Shown: positions 1 to 8,563, numbered from the stretch's first letter. The stretch is DNA of 64,000 bases from Terriglobia bacterium (GCA_021324615.1 JAJPIT010000080.1:48511-112510); one strand, 5' to 3'. Numbers and translations are program-made. The notes: generated by a model from the letters alone, not told the origin.

Positions 1-487
1 TCATCTTGAACAGGCCGCTCTCGATCTTCCCGGCAAAATCGGTGTTCCATTTCACGCGGCCGATGAGAAACACGCCGTCGGACTGGAAGGCGTTGCGGTC
101 CATGAACGCCTCGATGCCGTCGGCGGTCTTGCCGAGCGAGACCACGTCCAGCGCGCTGATGACCGGGCATCCGACACCCGCCTCATGGACGCCGTAATGC
201 GCCAGCACGCTGGCTTGTCCTTCGGCCGTCGCGGCGCCATGGCTGCCCATGGCGGGGAAGATGAACGGCTGGAATCCGCGCGCTTTGAAGTTTTCCACCA
301 CGCTGCGCACGATCATCGCCAGATTCGCGATGCCCCGGCTGCCGACGCCGATGGCCACGCGCGCGCCGGGGTGCAGCGAATCGAGGATGCCGGAGGAGGC
401 CAGCTCGCGCGAGATCGTCGCGGGGATATCGTGGATGGCGCGGTCCGGGAAGTGCTGGCGTACGGTGAGCAAGCGGGAGAAAGCCAT
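1..487 (-). CDS. LarA-like (lactate racemase domain, DUF2088) protein, C-terminal part missing
   Basis: The reading frame opens with ATG at 487 and runs off the left edge, giving about 162 residues. The visible part looks like the N-terminal domain of the nickel-dependent lactate racemase (LarA/DUF2088) family. It has a V-G-S-R-G-I nucleotide-loop-like segment near residue 50, then F-P-A-M-G-S-H-G followed by A-T-A-E-G-Q, which is the family's signature stretch near residue 85. LarA itself racemises lactate with a pincer nickel cofactor, but most relatives have unknown substrates. Without the C-terminal half the nickel-pincer residues cannot be checked, so the substrate is left open. The gene is 38 bp downstream of the glycosyltransferase-like gene on the same strand. 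An AT-rich TTTATATA stretch lies directly before the start codon. Confidence 0.7.
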   Translation of the reverse strand, partial: MAFSRLLTVRQHFPDRAIHDIPATISRELASSGILDSLHPGARVAIGVGSRGIANLAMIVRSVVENFKARGFQPFIFPAMGSHGAATAEGQASVLAHYGVHEAGVGCPVISALDVVSLGKTADGIEAFMDRNAFQSDGVFLIGRVKWNTDFAGKIESGLFKM

Positions 488-525
488 ATATAAAGGATAC
501 CTTCCGCGCGCCGCCCGGAAGTGTT

Positions 526-2037
526 TTAGCGGCTGGCGCCAGGCTCCGGCGCGCGCCGCAGAATCTGCACCGGAACGCCGTTATAGGAAACCGCCGCAAC
601 CGGGCGATAAGCGCAGCGCAGGAAGGCTTCGATCTTTTCCAGACGCAGCCGGCGCGGATCCGAGCCGGGCCAGATCCGCAGGATCATCTCCGGCGTGACG
701 TTTTGGTAGAGAATCGTTTCCGGCGGCCGCGCCCGCAGCTCGGCCAGCGCCAGCCGCTCGTCGCCATCCTCCATCATGCCCGGCTGAAGGTACGAATATC
801 GCGTCGGATTCTCCCCGCCCGTGAGGAAATAGAACATCGGCAGATAGGGGAAGCAGAACAGGCTCGCGCCCTGCGGAACATCCCGCTCGATGGCCCGGAT
901 CATCTCCGCGTCGGCGGGCAGGGCGGCGATGCGGCCCACCCGGGAATCGACCGGGATCATATGGGCGCGGAGATAGATCCCGTAGCCGGCCGGAAGGGCC
1001 GCAAGCAGGCAGACCACCCCAAATACCCCCAGCCGGACGCCGGAGCCGGCCCGGCTTAAGTGAAATCCCGCGATCGCGTAAAACAGCGGCGCCGCGTAGG
1101 CCAGGTGCGGAACGTCCAGGCGCGGATACGCCGCCGCAAGCAGGGCGAACGCGGCGATGGTGACCGGAACCAGCTCGCGATTTTCCCGCGCCTGGCGGGT
1201 GCGGCACAGCAGCAGCGCGGCCAGGGGAAGCAGCGCGGGCAGCGACAGCGCCAGCAGAACCAGAACGCGCCAGGGAAGGTCCGCGGCGGAGGCCCCTTCG
1301 AAAAACGCCGCGTAGCCGCCCAGACGGCTGCCATAGGGCATGAAATTCGCGCCGCCGTAATTCCTCCGCGTCCACAGCATCTGCTTGAGCATCGGCGCGA
1401 GCGCGTGCTGGTGGGCCAGCAGCGCCCCGCAGCAGACCGAAACGGCGGCGCACCCGGAAAGAAATGGAATGAATCGGCCGCGCTCCGCAAACCACAGCCA
1501 GGCGAGCAGCGCGATCGCGACCAGCGCCACGCTCGGCGTAATCCAGGCTGCGAAGCCCGCGAGCAGGCCCGCGATGAATCCGTTCCTTCGCGTCGCGGTG
1601 AGGAGCGTGACGGCGGCGATCGCGAACGCCGCGCTATCGGCGCGATGATTCGGCTGCGTCATCGCCGGATCGGCGGTCTGCAACAACATCGCCGCCAGCG
1701 CGGCCCACGCCGCCCAGCCCGCGCTGGTCCATCGCGCCAGCAGCAGAACGAGGCAGCCGGCGGTGACGCTCAGACCGGCAATGGTCACCACGCGCGAGGC
1801 GGCGAGTGAAACTCCCAGCGCCTTCAGCGCCAGCGCTTCCAGCCAAAAACTCCCCGGTCCCATGAGGATGAAGAAATCGCGGTACGGAGCCTGGCCGCGC
1901 AGAATGCGGAGCGCGCCGTCCAGAAAAATGCCTTCGTCGTTGCTGGCCAGGTATCGCCGCCCCGCCAGCCACCAGAGAAAGGCCGCGGCGGCCACACTGG
2001 CGGCCAGGGCGGCGCCGAACGGGCGGGAGCGCGACAC
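526..2037 (-). CDS. Polytopic membrane glycosyltransferase-like protein (GT39/ArnT-type)
   Basis: This is a 503-residue protein with about ten hydrophobic segments. After the first membrane helix it has S-N-D-E-G-I-F-L-D-G followed by G-Q-A-P-Y-R-D-F. This arrangement, acidic residues and then a PYRDF-like motif in the first periplasmic loop, is typical of GT-C enzymes of the PMT/ArnT type, which use polyprenyl-phosphate sugars outside the membrane. The length fits that group. Acceptor and sugar cannot be told from the sequence. It is transcribed away from the heptose gene rfaE2, with starts 88 bp apart, so an envelope-glycan role is plausible but inferred. Confidence 0.6.
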   Translation of the reverse strand: MSRSRPFGAALAASVAAAAFLWWLAGRRYLASNDEGIFLDGALRILRGQAPYRDFFILMGPGSFWLEALALKALGVSLAASRVVTIAGLSVTAGCLVLLLARWTSAGWAAWAALAAMLLQTADPAMTQPNHRADSAAFAIAAVTLLTATRRNGFIAGLLAGFAAWITPSVALVAIALLAWLWFAERGRFIPFLSGCAAVSVCCGALLAHQHALAPMLKQMLWTRRNYGGANFMPYGSRLGGYAAFFEGASAADLPWRVLVLLALSLPALLPLAALLLCRTRQARENRELVPVTIAAFALLAAAYPRLDVPHLAYAAPLFYAIAGFHLSRAGSGVRLGVFGVVCLLAALPAGYGIYLRAHMIPVDSRVGRIAALPADAEMIRAIERDVPQGASLFCFPYLPMFYFLTGGENPTRYSYLQPGMMEDGDERLALAELRARPPETILYQNVTPEMILRIWPGSDPRRLRLEKIEAFLRCAYRPVAAVSYNGVPVQILRRAPEPGASR

Positions 2038-2124
2038 ACCCTTTGTTCGGCATCGCCCCGCCGCGACTTTAACCGCCGCTGTTGCCAGTTCCCGCTTCGT
2101 CCGCGAAAATGAAAATGTCGGCTC

Positions 2125-2595
2125 ATGTCGAAACTCTATTCACGCGCGGAGCTGGTGGGCGCGCGCGGCCGGTGGCGCGGCGAAGGAAAAACGGTCGTTT
2201 TCACCAACGGCTGCTACGACATTCTCCATCCCGGCCACATCCGCCTGCTCGAACAGGCGCGTTCGCTGGGCGACGTCCTGATTCTCGCGCTCAACACCGA
2301 CGCGAGCGTCGCGCGGCTCAAGGGACCATCGCGCCCGCTGATCCCGCAGCAGGAGCGCGCCCAAATGGCGATGGCCCTGGAGTCGGTCGACGCGGTTACG
2401 TTTTTCGATGAGGACACGCCGCGCGAGCTGATCGCCGAGGTTCTGCCCGATATTCTCATCAAGGGCGCCGATTGGGCGCACTTCATCGCCGGGAGGGAAG
2501 AAGTGGAGGCCGCCGGCGGCAGAGTGATGGCGCTCGCGCTGGAGCCGGGCTACTCGACCACGAACATCGTCGGCGAACTGTTGGCGCGGAAGTGA
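2125..2595 (+). CDS. rfaE2: D-glycero-beta-D-manno-heptose 1-phosphate adenylyltransferase
   Basis: The 156-residue product is a stand-alone nucleotidyltransferase equivalent to the C-terminal half of HldE. It would transfer AMP from ATP to heptose 1-phosphate, a late step in making ADP-heptose for the lipopolysaccharide core. The signature F-T-N-G-C-Y-D-I-L-H-P-G-H near residues 28-40 contains the H-x-G-H catalytic motif, and A-L-N-T-D and K-G-A-D-W follow at the expected places. Length matches the RfaE2 family. The kinase partner (HldE-N/HldA) is not in the window. The gene ends 10 bp before mfd on the same strand, so the two may be co-transcribed. Confidence 0.92.
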   Translation: MSKLYSRAELVGARGRWRGEGKTVVFTNGCYDILHPGHIRLLEQARSLGDVLILALNTDASVARLKGPSRPLIPQQERAQMAMALESVDAVTFFDEDTPRELIAEVLPDILIKGADWAHFIAGREEVEAAGGRVMALALEPGYSTTNIVGELLARK

Positions 2596-2605
2596 CTCGC
2601 CTGTT

Positions 2606-5600
2606 GTGACGCACCCCGGCGTTCGCGATCTGTTTCAAACCCTCGGCCGCCACGCGGCCTTTCAGGATCTGGCCGGCAGGCTGCTGCGCCGCGAAACCGG
2701 CCCGTTTTCGCTGGCCGGATTGACCCCCACCGCCAAGGCCCTGTACCTGGTGCTGCTGTGGCAGGCGACCGAGCGGCCGTTGCTGGTGCTTTCCGGCGAC
2801 GGCCAGCACGCCGAGCCGCTGGCCGAGCTGATGGAAACGTTTTTTCATCTTCTTGTTCCGCATGCCGGAGCCGGCCCGCTGCTCCTGCCCGCGCTCGACG
2901 TGCTGCCCGGACAGAAACTGTCGCCGCACGCCGAGATCATGGGCCAACGCGCCACCGGCCTGTGGCGCCTGGCCAGCGGCGACGCACCGGTGGTCGTTGC
3001 GCCGGCCGCCGCGGCGCTGTTCCGCACCCACGCGGCGGAGTATTACCGGCGGCTCGCGCTCGAACTGCGCGCTGGCGAGGAGCTGCCGCTCGACACCATC
3101 GAAGCGCATCTTCAGTCGATCGGCTACGAAAAACGCGACCCGGTGGAGATGGTGGGCGAATATTCCATCCGCGGCGGCATTCTGGACGTTTTTCCCGCCG
3201 ACAGCGCGCGCCCGCTGCGCGTCGAATTTTTCGGCGACGAGATCGAGTCCATCCGCCGCTTCGACGTCGCTTCGCAGCGTTCGGTGGTGAAGGTCGCCGA
3301 AGCGCGCGTTCTGCCGCTGCGGGAGCAGCCGCGCGCCGCGCCGGCGCCGCCCGGCTGGGAGTTCGCCGAAGCGCTGGAAACTCCGCGCGAAAGCTCGCTG
3401 ATCGAGCTGGCCGGCGGCGCGGCCATCGTGCTCGACGAGCCGGAACAGATCCGCGCCGCGGCGGAGCGCCTCTGGAAGCGCCTGGAGCAGCAGGAAGTCC
3501 CCCAGTTGGCCGCGGCCAACTTCTTCCGCTGGGAGGAGTTGGCGGAGCGCATCGGCGATGCGCCGCAAATCGCGCTGCGGGAGCTGGATCTGGACGCCGC
3601 GGCCCCGCACATCGCCACGCGCCCCGCCATGGCCTTCCACGGATCGATGCAGGTGGCCGTCGCCGAGGCCAAGACGCTGGTCGAACAAGGCTATCGGGTC
3701 GCTTTCTTCGCGCCGGCCAACGGCGAGCTGGAGCGGCTCGCCGACATTTTGCGCGAGTATTCGGTGCCTTTCCAGTTGGGTCTGGCGCCCAATGAGGCGG
3801 CGTCGCCGTATCTGGCCGAGCGCGCTTATCTGGCCGGGCCCGTCGCCAGCACCTACCTGATCAAAGGAAACGTCCGCCGCGGATCGATCTTTCCGGAATC
3901 CTCCATCGCCTTCATCGGCAGCGAGGATCTGTTCGATTCCTCCGATCTGATCGCGCGGCCCGGCATCACCAAAGCACAGTTGACGGCCTTCGCCGCCGAT
4001 CTGGCGGATCTCAAACCGGGCGATTTCGTGGTTCACGTCACGCACGGCGTCGGGAAATTTTTAGGCGTCCGGGAAATCGCCCAGGGCGGGCAGAAGGGCG
4101 ATTTCATGCTGCTCGAATACGCGGGCGAGGCGAAGCTCTATGTTCCGCTCACGCGGCTGGACCTGGTGGAGAAATACCGCGGCGGAGGAGAATCGGCGCC
4201 GCCGCTCGACCGGCTCGGCGGATCCACCTGGACGCAGCGCAAATCGCGGGTCAAGGCGAAGATGCGCGACATGGCCAGCGAGCTTCTGAAGCTTTACGCG
4301 CAGCGCCGCATGACGGAGGGGTTTGCTTTTTCGCCCGATTCCAACTGGCAGCGCGAATTCGAGGACGGCTTCGAGTTCACGGAAACCAGGGACCAGCTTT
4401 CGGCGGTGCGGGACATCAAGCGCGATATGGAGTCGCCCCATCCGATGGACCGCCTGCCGTGCGGCGACGTCGGATACGGGAAAACCGAGGTGGCCATGCG
4501 CGCGGCGTTCAAGGCGCTGGGCGACGGCAAACAGGTCGCCGTGCTGGCCCCGACGACCGTGCTCGCTTTCCAGCATTATGAGACGTTCAAGCGGCGGTTC
4601 GCGACCGTTCCGGTGCGCATCGAAATGTTTTCGCGGTTTCGCGCCGCCAGAGAGATCAAGCAGGCGCTGGAGGAGCTGGCCGCGGGAAAAGTCGATATCG
4701 CGATCGGCACCCACCGCCTGCTTTCCAAAGACGTCGAGTTCCGCGACCTCGGCCTGCTGATCATCGACGAGGAGCAGCGCTTCGGAGTGCGCCACAAAGA
4801 GCGCCTGAAACAGATCCGGCAAAACGTCGATGTCCTGACCATGAGCGCGACGCCGATTCCGCGCACGCTGCACATGTCCCTGCTGGGGATCCGCGATATG
4901 AGCGTCATCGAAACGCCGCCCAAAGACCGCCTGGCGATTCACACCGTGGTGGCGCATTTCGATCCTGAACTGATCCGCGCCGCCATCGACCAGGAGTTAT
5001 CGCGCGGCGGCCAGGTGTATTTTCTTCACAACCGCGTGGACACCATCTTTTCGCGCGCCGCGGCGATCCAGCAACTGGTTCCCCACGCGCGGATCGGCGT
5101 CGGCCACGGGCAGATGGGCGAGCAGGAACTGGAGCGTGTGCTGCTCGGCTTCATGCGCCACGAATACGACGTCTTCGTATCCACCACCATCGTGGAAAAC
5201 GGCCTGGATATCCCGCTGGCCAACACCATCATCATCGAAAACGCCGAGCGCCACGGCCTGGCCGAGCTGTATCAACTGCGGGGCCGCGTCGGCCGCTCGA
5301 ACCGGCGGGCGTATGCATATTTACTGGTTCCGGCCGATGCCGAGCTGAGCGAGATCGCGCGCAAACGCCTGGCGGCGCTAAGGGAATTTTCCGATCTCGG
5401 CGCAGGATTCAAAATCGCCGCGCTCGATCTGGAGCTGCGCGGGGCCGGCAACCTGCTGGGCGGCGAACAACACGGGCATATCGCCGCCGTCGGCTTCGAT
5501 ACCTATGTGCGGCTGCTCGAACAAACCGTGCAGGAGCTGAGGGGCGAACCGGCGCCGCTGGAGATTCACACGGCCTTAAACCTCGGCCTGGATCTGCGCA

Positions 5601-6091
5601 TTCCCTCCGAATACATCGCCGACGAAAATCAGCGCCTGCGCGCCTACAAGCGCATCGCCGACGCCCGCGACGCCGCGGAAGCCGAACGCATCCGCGCCGA
5701 ACTGGCCGATCGTTACGGCCCGCCGCCCGAGGCCGTGCAAGCCCTGCTGGAATTCGCCCTGCTCAAGACCGCCGCCGAGCAGGCCGGCATCGAGGCCATC
5801 GACCGCCGCGGCGGCGCGCTGCACATCAAATTTCACCCCGGCTCGAAAATCGATCCCGGCAAATTGATGGCTCTGGTTTCCTCGCGCCCCGGCGCGCAGT
5901 TCACCCCCGCCGGAGTGCTCCGGCTGCCGCTGCCGGCGGCGGAGGCCCCGGCGGTGCTGGCCTGCCTGAAGGACGCCCTGGGCGAACTGATCTCCGGCGG
6001 TGCCTCCCCCGCTCCCCAGCCGCTCGCAACCGGAATCAACCGCGGAGACCCGCGAACGCCTCCTCCACTTCGCGGCGCCGGGCGGGAGTGA
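2606..6091 (+). CDS. mfd: Transcription-repair coupling factor
   Basis: This 1161-residue protein starts at GTG. Mfd displaces RNA polymerase stalled at DNA lesions and recruits UvrA. The order of domains is as expected: a UvrB-like N-terminal module; an RNA polymerase interaction domain near residues 470-540 with G-D-F-V-V-H-V-T-H-G-V-G; a RecG-like helicase with Walker A G-D-V-G-Y-G-K-T near residue 620, the box D-E-E-Q-R-F-G, motif III S-A-T-P-I-P-R-T and motif VI R-G-R-V-G-R-S; and a C-terminal TRCF domain. Length is normal. Its last 56 bp overlap the 3' end of the convergent DapA-like gene at 6036. Confidence 0.97.
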   Translation: MTHPGVRDLFQTLGRHAAFQDLAGRLLRRETGPFSLAGLTPTAKALYLVLLWQATERPLLVLSGDGQHAEPLAELMETFFHLLVPHAGAGPLLLPALDVLPGQKLSPHAEIMGQRATGLWRLASGDAPVVVAPAAAALFRTHAAEYYRRLALELRAGEELPLDTIEAHLQSIGYEKRDPVEMVGEYSIRGGILDVFPADSARPLRVEFFGDEIESIRRFDVASQRSVVKVAEARVLPLREQPRAAPAPPGWEFAEALETPRESSLIELAGGAAIVLDEPEQIRAAAERLWKRLEQQEVPQLAAANFFRWEELAERIGDAPQIALRELDLDAAAPHIATRPAMAFHGSMQVAVAEAKTLVEQGYRVAFFAPANGELERLADILREYSVPFQLGLAPNEAASPYLAERAYLAGPVASTYLIKGNVRRGSIFPESSIAFIGSEDLFDSSDLIARPGITKAQLTAFAADLADLKPGDFVVHVTHGVGKFLGVREIAQGGQKGDFMLLEYAGEAKLYVPLTRLDLVEKYRGGGESAPPLDRLGGSTWTQRKSRVKAKMRDMASELLKLYAQRRMTEGFAFSPDSNWQREFEDGFEFTETRDQLSAVRDIKRDMESPHPMDRLPCGDVGYGKTEVAMRAAFKALGDGKQVAVLAPTTVLAFQHYETFKRRFATVPVRIEMFSRFRAAREIKQALEELAAGKVDIAIGTHRLLSKDVEFRDLGLLIIDEEQRFGVRHKERLKQIRQNVDVLTMSATPIPRTLHMSLLGIRDMSVIETPPKDRLAIHTVVAHFDPELIRAAIDQELSRGGQVYFLHNRVDTIFSRAAAIQQLVPHARIGVGHGQMGEQELERVLLGFMRHEYDVFVSTTIVENGLDIPLANTIIIENAERHGLAELYQLRGRVGRSNRRAYAYLLVPADAELSEIARKRLAALREFSDLGAGFKIAALDLELRGAGNLLGGEQHGHIAAVGFDTYVRLLEQTVQELRGEPAPLEIHTALNLGLDLRIPSEYIADENQRLRAYKRIADARDAAEAERIRAELADRYGPPPEAVQALLEFALLKTAAEQAGIEAIDRRGGALHIKFHPGSKIDPGKLMALVSSRPGAQFTPAGVLRLPLPAAEAPAVLACLKDALGELISGGASPAPQPLATGINRGDPRTPPPLRGAGRE

Positions 6092-6791
6092 GGACGGTCA
6101 GCGGCAGACGCGGCGGGCCGCCATAATAACCGTTCAGATCCATGGCATGCTTGAGCGCTGCGGCGCCGTAGCGTTCAATCAGCCGCGCCCCGCGCGCCAG
6201 GCGGTTCTGCCAGTCGCCGGCGGCCCCGTATTCGCGGCTGCGATGCGCTTCCCAGATGCAGATCGCCGCGTAGGGGACCGCGTTGGCGATCTCGCAGATC
6301 ACCGCCGCCGCGCCCGCCGCGAAATCCTCCGCCATCGAGCCCGACGATCTCCCGATCCGTGTGTCCAAAATGTTGGGGTGCGACAAACCCTCCGGCGGGA
6401 CGCCGTCGATCAGGATGGGAATCCGGGAGCGGTCGGCGACGGCGGAAAAATAGATCCTCTGCGTCTCAGCCTCCGCCTGCGGAACGCCCACGAATGCGGC
6501 TTTATAGCCCAGCGATGCGGCCCGGTTGGTAAGCTCGGCCGTTTCCCGCACCGACGGCATCCCGGTCGCCGCGATCCGGATCTTTTCCGGCGCCGAAAAT
6601 TCGGCGGCCCACTCCCACACCCGGATCTTTTCTTCCGCGCTGAGATAAACCGATTCCCCGCCGGAAACCACGTAACCGGAAACGCCGGTGAGATTCCATT
6701 TCTCCAGGTTGTGCCGGATTTTGACCGGATACAGATCGCCGTTGTGATCAAAAGCCAGGGCGATGGGAATGAAGATGCCTTGAAGTTTCAT
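6036..6791 (-). CDS. DapA-family (dihydrodipicolinate synthase-like) protein with shortened core
   Basis: The 251-residue product belongs to the DapA/N-acetylneuraminate lyase TIM-barrel family. It has G-G-E-S-V-Y-L-S in place of the usual G-T-T-G-E loop, and a typical C-terminal end with L-K-H-A-M-D-L-N-G and G-G-P-P-R-L-P-L. It is about 40 residues shorter than the usual 290. The missing part falls between I-P-I-L-I-D and A-E-D-F-A-A-G-A, the segment that normally carries the catalytic tyrosine and the Schiff-base lysine. I therefore doubt normal aldolase activity. It lies downstream of atpE behind a strong hairpin (6799-6823) and overlaps mfd tail to tail. Confidence 0.75.
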   Translation of the reverse strand: MKLQGIFIPIALAFDHNGDLYPVKIRHNLEKWNLTGVSGYVVSGGESVYLSAEEKIRVWEWAAEFSAPEKIRIAATGMPSVRETAELTNRAASLGYKAAFVGVPQAEAETQRIYFSAVADRSRIPILIDGVPPEGLSHPNILDTRIGRSSGSMAEDFAAGAAAVICEIANAVPYAAICIWEAHRSREYGAAGDWQNRLARGARLIERYGAAALKHAMDLNGYYGGPPRLPLTVLTPARRREVEEAFAGLRG

Positions 6792-6798
6792 AGCCAGC

Positions 6799-6823
6799 GT
6801 GGGAAGTGGAGTCCACTTCCCAC
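6799..6823 (-). terminator. Strong hairpin between atpE and the DapA-like gene
   Basis: A perfect 11-bp inverted repeat (6799-6809 with 6813-6823) encloses a 3-nt loop. On the minus strand it follows the atpE stop by 14 nt and ends 7 nt before the DapA-like start codon. No T-run follows, so it may act as a transcript stabiliser, a leaky terminator or a block to ribosome entry rather than a classic terminator. Confidence 0.5.
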
Positions 6824-6837
6824 CACCCAGCTCCGTC

Positions 6838-7143
6838 TTACCGGCTCAAGAAGACGACGACGAACACGTACAGCGCCAGCGATTCGATAAAGGCAAGTCC
6901 CAGAATCAGCGCAAAGCGTATGCCGCCCGCCGCTCCGGGATTTCTGGCGATCGCCTCGGCGGCTCCCGCCGCGGCGCGGCCCTGTCCGATGCCGCACAGA
7001 CCGGAGCCGATGCCCATTCCGATCACCAGCCCGATGGTTTTCAGGCCCGTATCCGTGCCTCCGCCGGCGGTCCCTTGCGCGAAAACCGACGTGGTGCACA
7101 AAAGCAGGATCACCAGCGCCAGCAACACAATCCTCACTCGCAT
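6838..7143 (-). CDS. atpE: ATP synthase F0 subunit c, with N-terminal signal-like extension
   Basis: The product is 101 residues. I start it at ATG 7143 because the frame extending to 7218 lacks support, while a purine-rich GGAAAAAG lies just before this ATG. Residues 1-22 resemble a signal peptide ending F-A-Q. The mature part is a two-helix proteolipid that would form the rotating c-ring. The polar loop A-R-N-P joins the helices, and the ion-carrying carboxylate is E87 in F-I-E-S. Q54 in G-I-G-Q-G, S88 and Y92 match positions used for sodium coordination in the Ilyobacter c-ring, whereas proton rings usually have Ala after the Glu. It follows atpB by 100 bp containing a GC-rich hairpin. Confidence 0.93.
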   Translation of the reverse strand: MRVRIVLLALVILLLCTTSVFAQGTAGGGTDTGLKTIGLVIGMGIGSGLCGIGQGRAAAGAAEAIARNPGAAGGIRFALILGLAFIESLALYVFVVVFLSR

Positions 7144-7192
7144 TGTTTCTTTTTCCTTTCCTATAAAATTCCGCCGGGGAGGTGGTTCCGGT

Positions 7193-7210
7193 CCGGTCCG
7201 GGGGGACCGG
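7193..7210 (-). promoter_or_regulatory. GC-rich hairpin in the atpB-atpE gap
   Basis: A 7-bp perfect stem (7193-7199 with 7204-7210) with a 4-nt G/C loop lies about 50 nt upstream of the atpE start. Subunit c is needed in many more copies than subunit a, so an mRNA-stabilising or translation-boosting role is possible. This is an inference from position only. Confidence 0.4.
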
Positions 7211-7243
7211 CGGCTCACGCCCGGCGGGGATAAAGCCGCAAAA

Positions 7244-7975
7244 TTAATGCTCGTGCGAAGTGGCGATGTTGATGTAGATCATCGCCAGAATCATGAAAAT
7301 ATAGGCCTGCAACAGGCCCACAAAGACGTGCAGCAGCATGAAGATCACCGGCGCCACCAGTTTGGTCAAACTCAGAAACGCCATGGTCACCTGATCGCCC
7401 GCGAACATGTTCGCGTAAAGACGGACGCTGAGCGAGAGGATGCGCGCCAGATGGCTGATCAGTTCCAGCGGAATCATCAACACCGCAAGCCAGGCCACCG
7501 GGCCCATGAACTGCTTCAGGTACGCGAGCAGGCCCAGTTCCCGGATGCCGTGATAGTTGTAATAAACAAACGTCGCCAGCGCCAGCCCGAGCGGAACCAT
7601 GATGTACATGGTGGGCGATTCAAGCGAAGGCACCAGCCCGATCAGATTCATCAGCACAATAAACAGAAAAAGCGTGCCAAAGTAGGGCAGGTAACGCTCG
7701 CCATGATGCAGCCCGACCTCTTCCATGGTCATTTTGACGAAGCCGTAGGCCAGCTCGAAGATGTGTTGCAGCGCGCCCGGCTGATCCACGGAAAGGCGCA
7801 TCCGCGCCAGAAGCACCAGCGCGAACAGGATGGCAATCACCAGCAGTTCCATGGAAAGCCAGTTGGTCCACGGCCGTTGTAAAGCCGGGAAGCGGGCCAG
7901 GCCGAGCAAAGCGTTCGCAACGCCCGCCGCATGATCGTTTAGTAATTTCGTGAGCCAGAGTTCTTGTTCAGGCAT
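7244..7975 (-). CDS. atpB: ATP synthase F0 subunit a
   Basis: This 243-residue membrane protein is the stator channel subunit that passes ions to the c-ring. The essential arginine sits in S-L-S-V-R-L-Y-A-N-M near residue 183, in the helix facing the ring, and the following M-F-A-G-D is typical. Several further membrane segments and the C-terminal H-V-F-V-G-L-L-Q-A-Y-I-F motif support the call. It starts 3 bp after the atpI-like gene ends, so the F0 genes form one operon. The F1 genes and subunit b are not in this window. Confidence 0.96.
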   Translation of the reverse strand: MPEQELWLTKLLNDHAAGVANALLGLARFPALQRPWTNWLSMELLVIAILFALVLLARMRLSVDQPGALQHIFELAYGFVKMTMEEVGLHHGERYLPYFGTLFLFIVLMNLIGLVPSLESPTMYIMVPLGLALATFVYYNYHGIRELGLLAYLKQFMGPVAWLAVLMIPLELISHLARILSLSVRLYANMFAGDQVTMAFLSLTKLVAPVIFMLLHVFVGLLQAYIFMILAMIYINIATSHEH

Positions 7976-7978
7976 AAA

Positions 7979-8353
7979 TCATTTCGAAAACGCCAATTCG
8001 TAGAGGATTTCCGCAAGCACGGCGGCGGCCGAGGCAAACAAGCCGGCCAGAAGCGCCATCGGACTGACTTCTAAGTACTTTACCATAACATAAACCGCCG
8101 CTCCGAGCAGAGCGTACCGCATCAGAAACAGAGCGGCGTAGACTCCGGTGCGCCGCGCCGGAGCCAGCCCGATGCCGCCCGCCACGCCTTGAATCATATG
8201 GAAACTCAGATAGGAAAGCAGCGCGCCGAGAGCGAACCCGGAGCCGGACCGCAGTCCGGATTTCGCCCCCGCGACCGCGGCCCCCACCAGGCCGATGGCG
8301 GCGATCAGGCGCCGGATACGGGCGATGGCCCGATCGTAGAACTCCGGCGTCAT
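7979..8353 (-). CDS. AtpI-like (ATP synthase subunit I) membrane protein
   Basis: The product is 124 residues from ATG 8353. A longer frame to 8533 exists but its first part is an out-of-frame copy of the upstream gene. Four hydrophobic segments follow a short basic N-terminus, as in the ATP synthase I family, which assists c-ring assembly or Mg2+ uptake. The start overlaps the stop of the upstream small gene in an ATGA, showing translational coupling, and atpB follows after 3 bp. Sequence alone is weakly conserved in this family, so position carries much of the evidence. Confidence 0.75.
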   Translation of the reverse strand: MTPEFYDRAIARIRRLIAAIGLVGAAVAGAKSGLRSGSGFALGALLSYLSFHMIQGVAGGIGLAPARRTGVYAALFLMRYALLGAAVYVMVKYLEVSPMALLAGLFASAAAVLAEILYELAFSK

Positions 8354-8559
8354 TCCTTGCCCAAGCCGTGGATGAGCTGGATGAACCCGCCGATGGTGCC
8401 CGCAATCAGAAACACGATGGCAAGAAAGTGCGTGTTCAGGGCTTTGTCGATCGCGTAACCGATGACATAGCCGCCCAGTCCCGAAAGCGGCAGCATGGTG
8501 GCCAGAGACACATAACGGACCACCTGGCTCCACGGATTCTGGTTGCGGCCGCCGCTCAT
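8350..8559 (-). CDS. AtpZ/AtpI-family small membrane protein
   Basis: This 69-residue protein has two membrane helices: one with P-L-S-G-L-G-G-Y-V-I-G-Y followed by D-K, and one with F-L-I-A-G-T-I-G-G-F-I. The G-Y-x-x-D-K pattern at the end of helix 1 is characteristic of AtpZ (F0F1-ATPase subunit-like) proteins found at the head of atp operons. I use ATG 8559, since the extended frame to 8610 covers the hemD stop region. It lies 4 bp after hemD and overlaps the atpI-like gene by 4 bp. Confidence 0.75.
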   Translation of the reverse strand: MSGGRNQNPWSQVVRYVSLATMLPLSGLGGYVIGYAIDKALNTHFLAIVFLIAGTIGGFIQLIHGLGKE

Positions 8560-8563
8560 GGGT

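Noticed and set aside
2483..4045. 520-residue minus-strand open frame inside mfd
   Set aside because: mfd is certain from its motifs; the opposite frame lacks any family feature.
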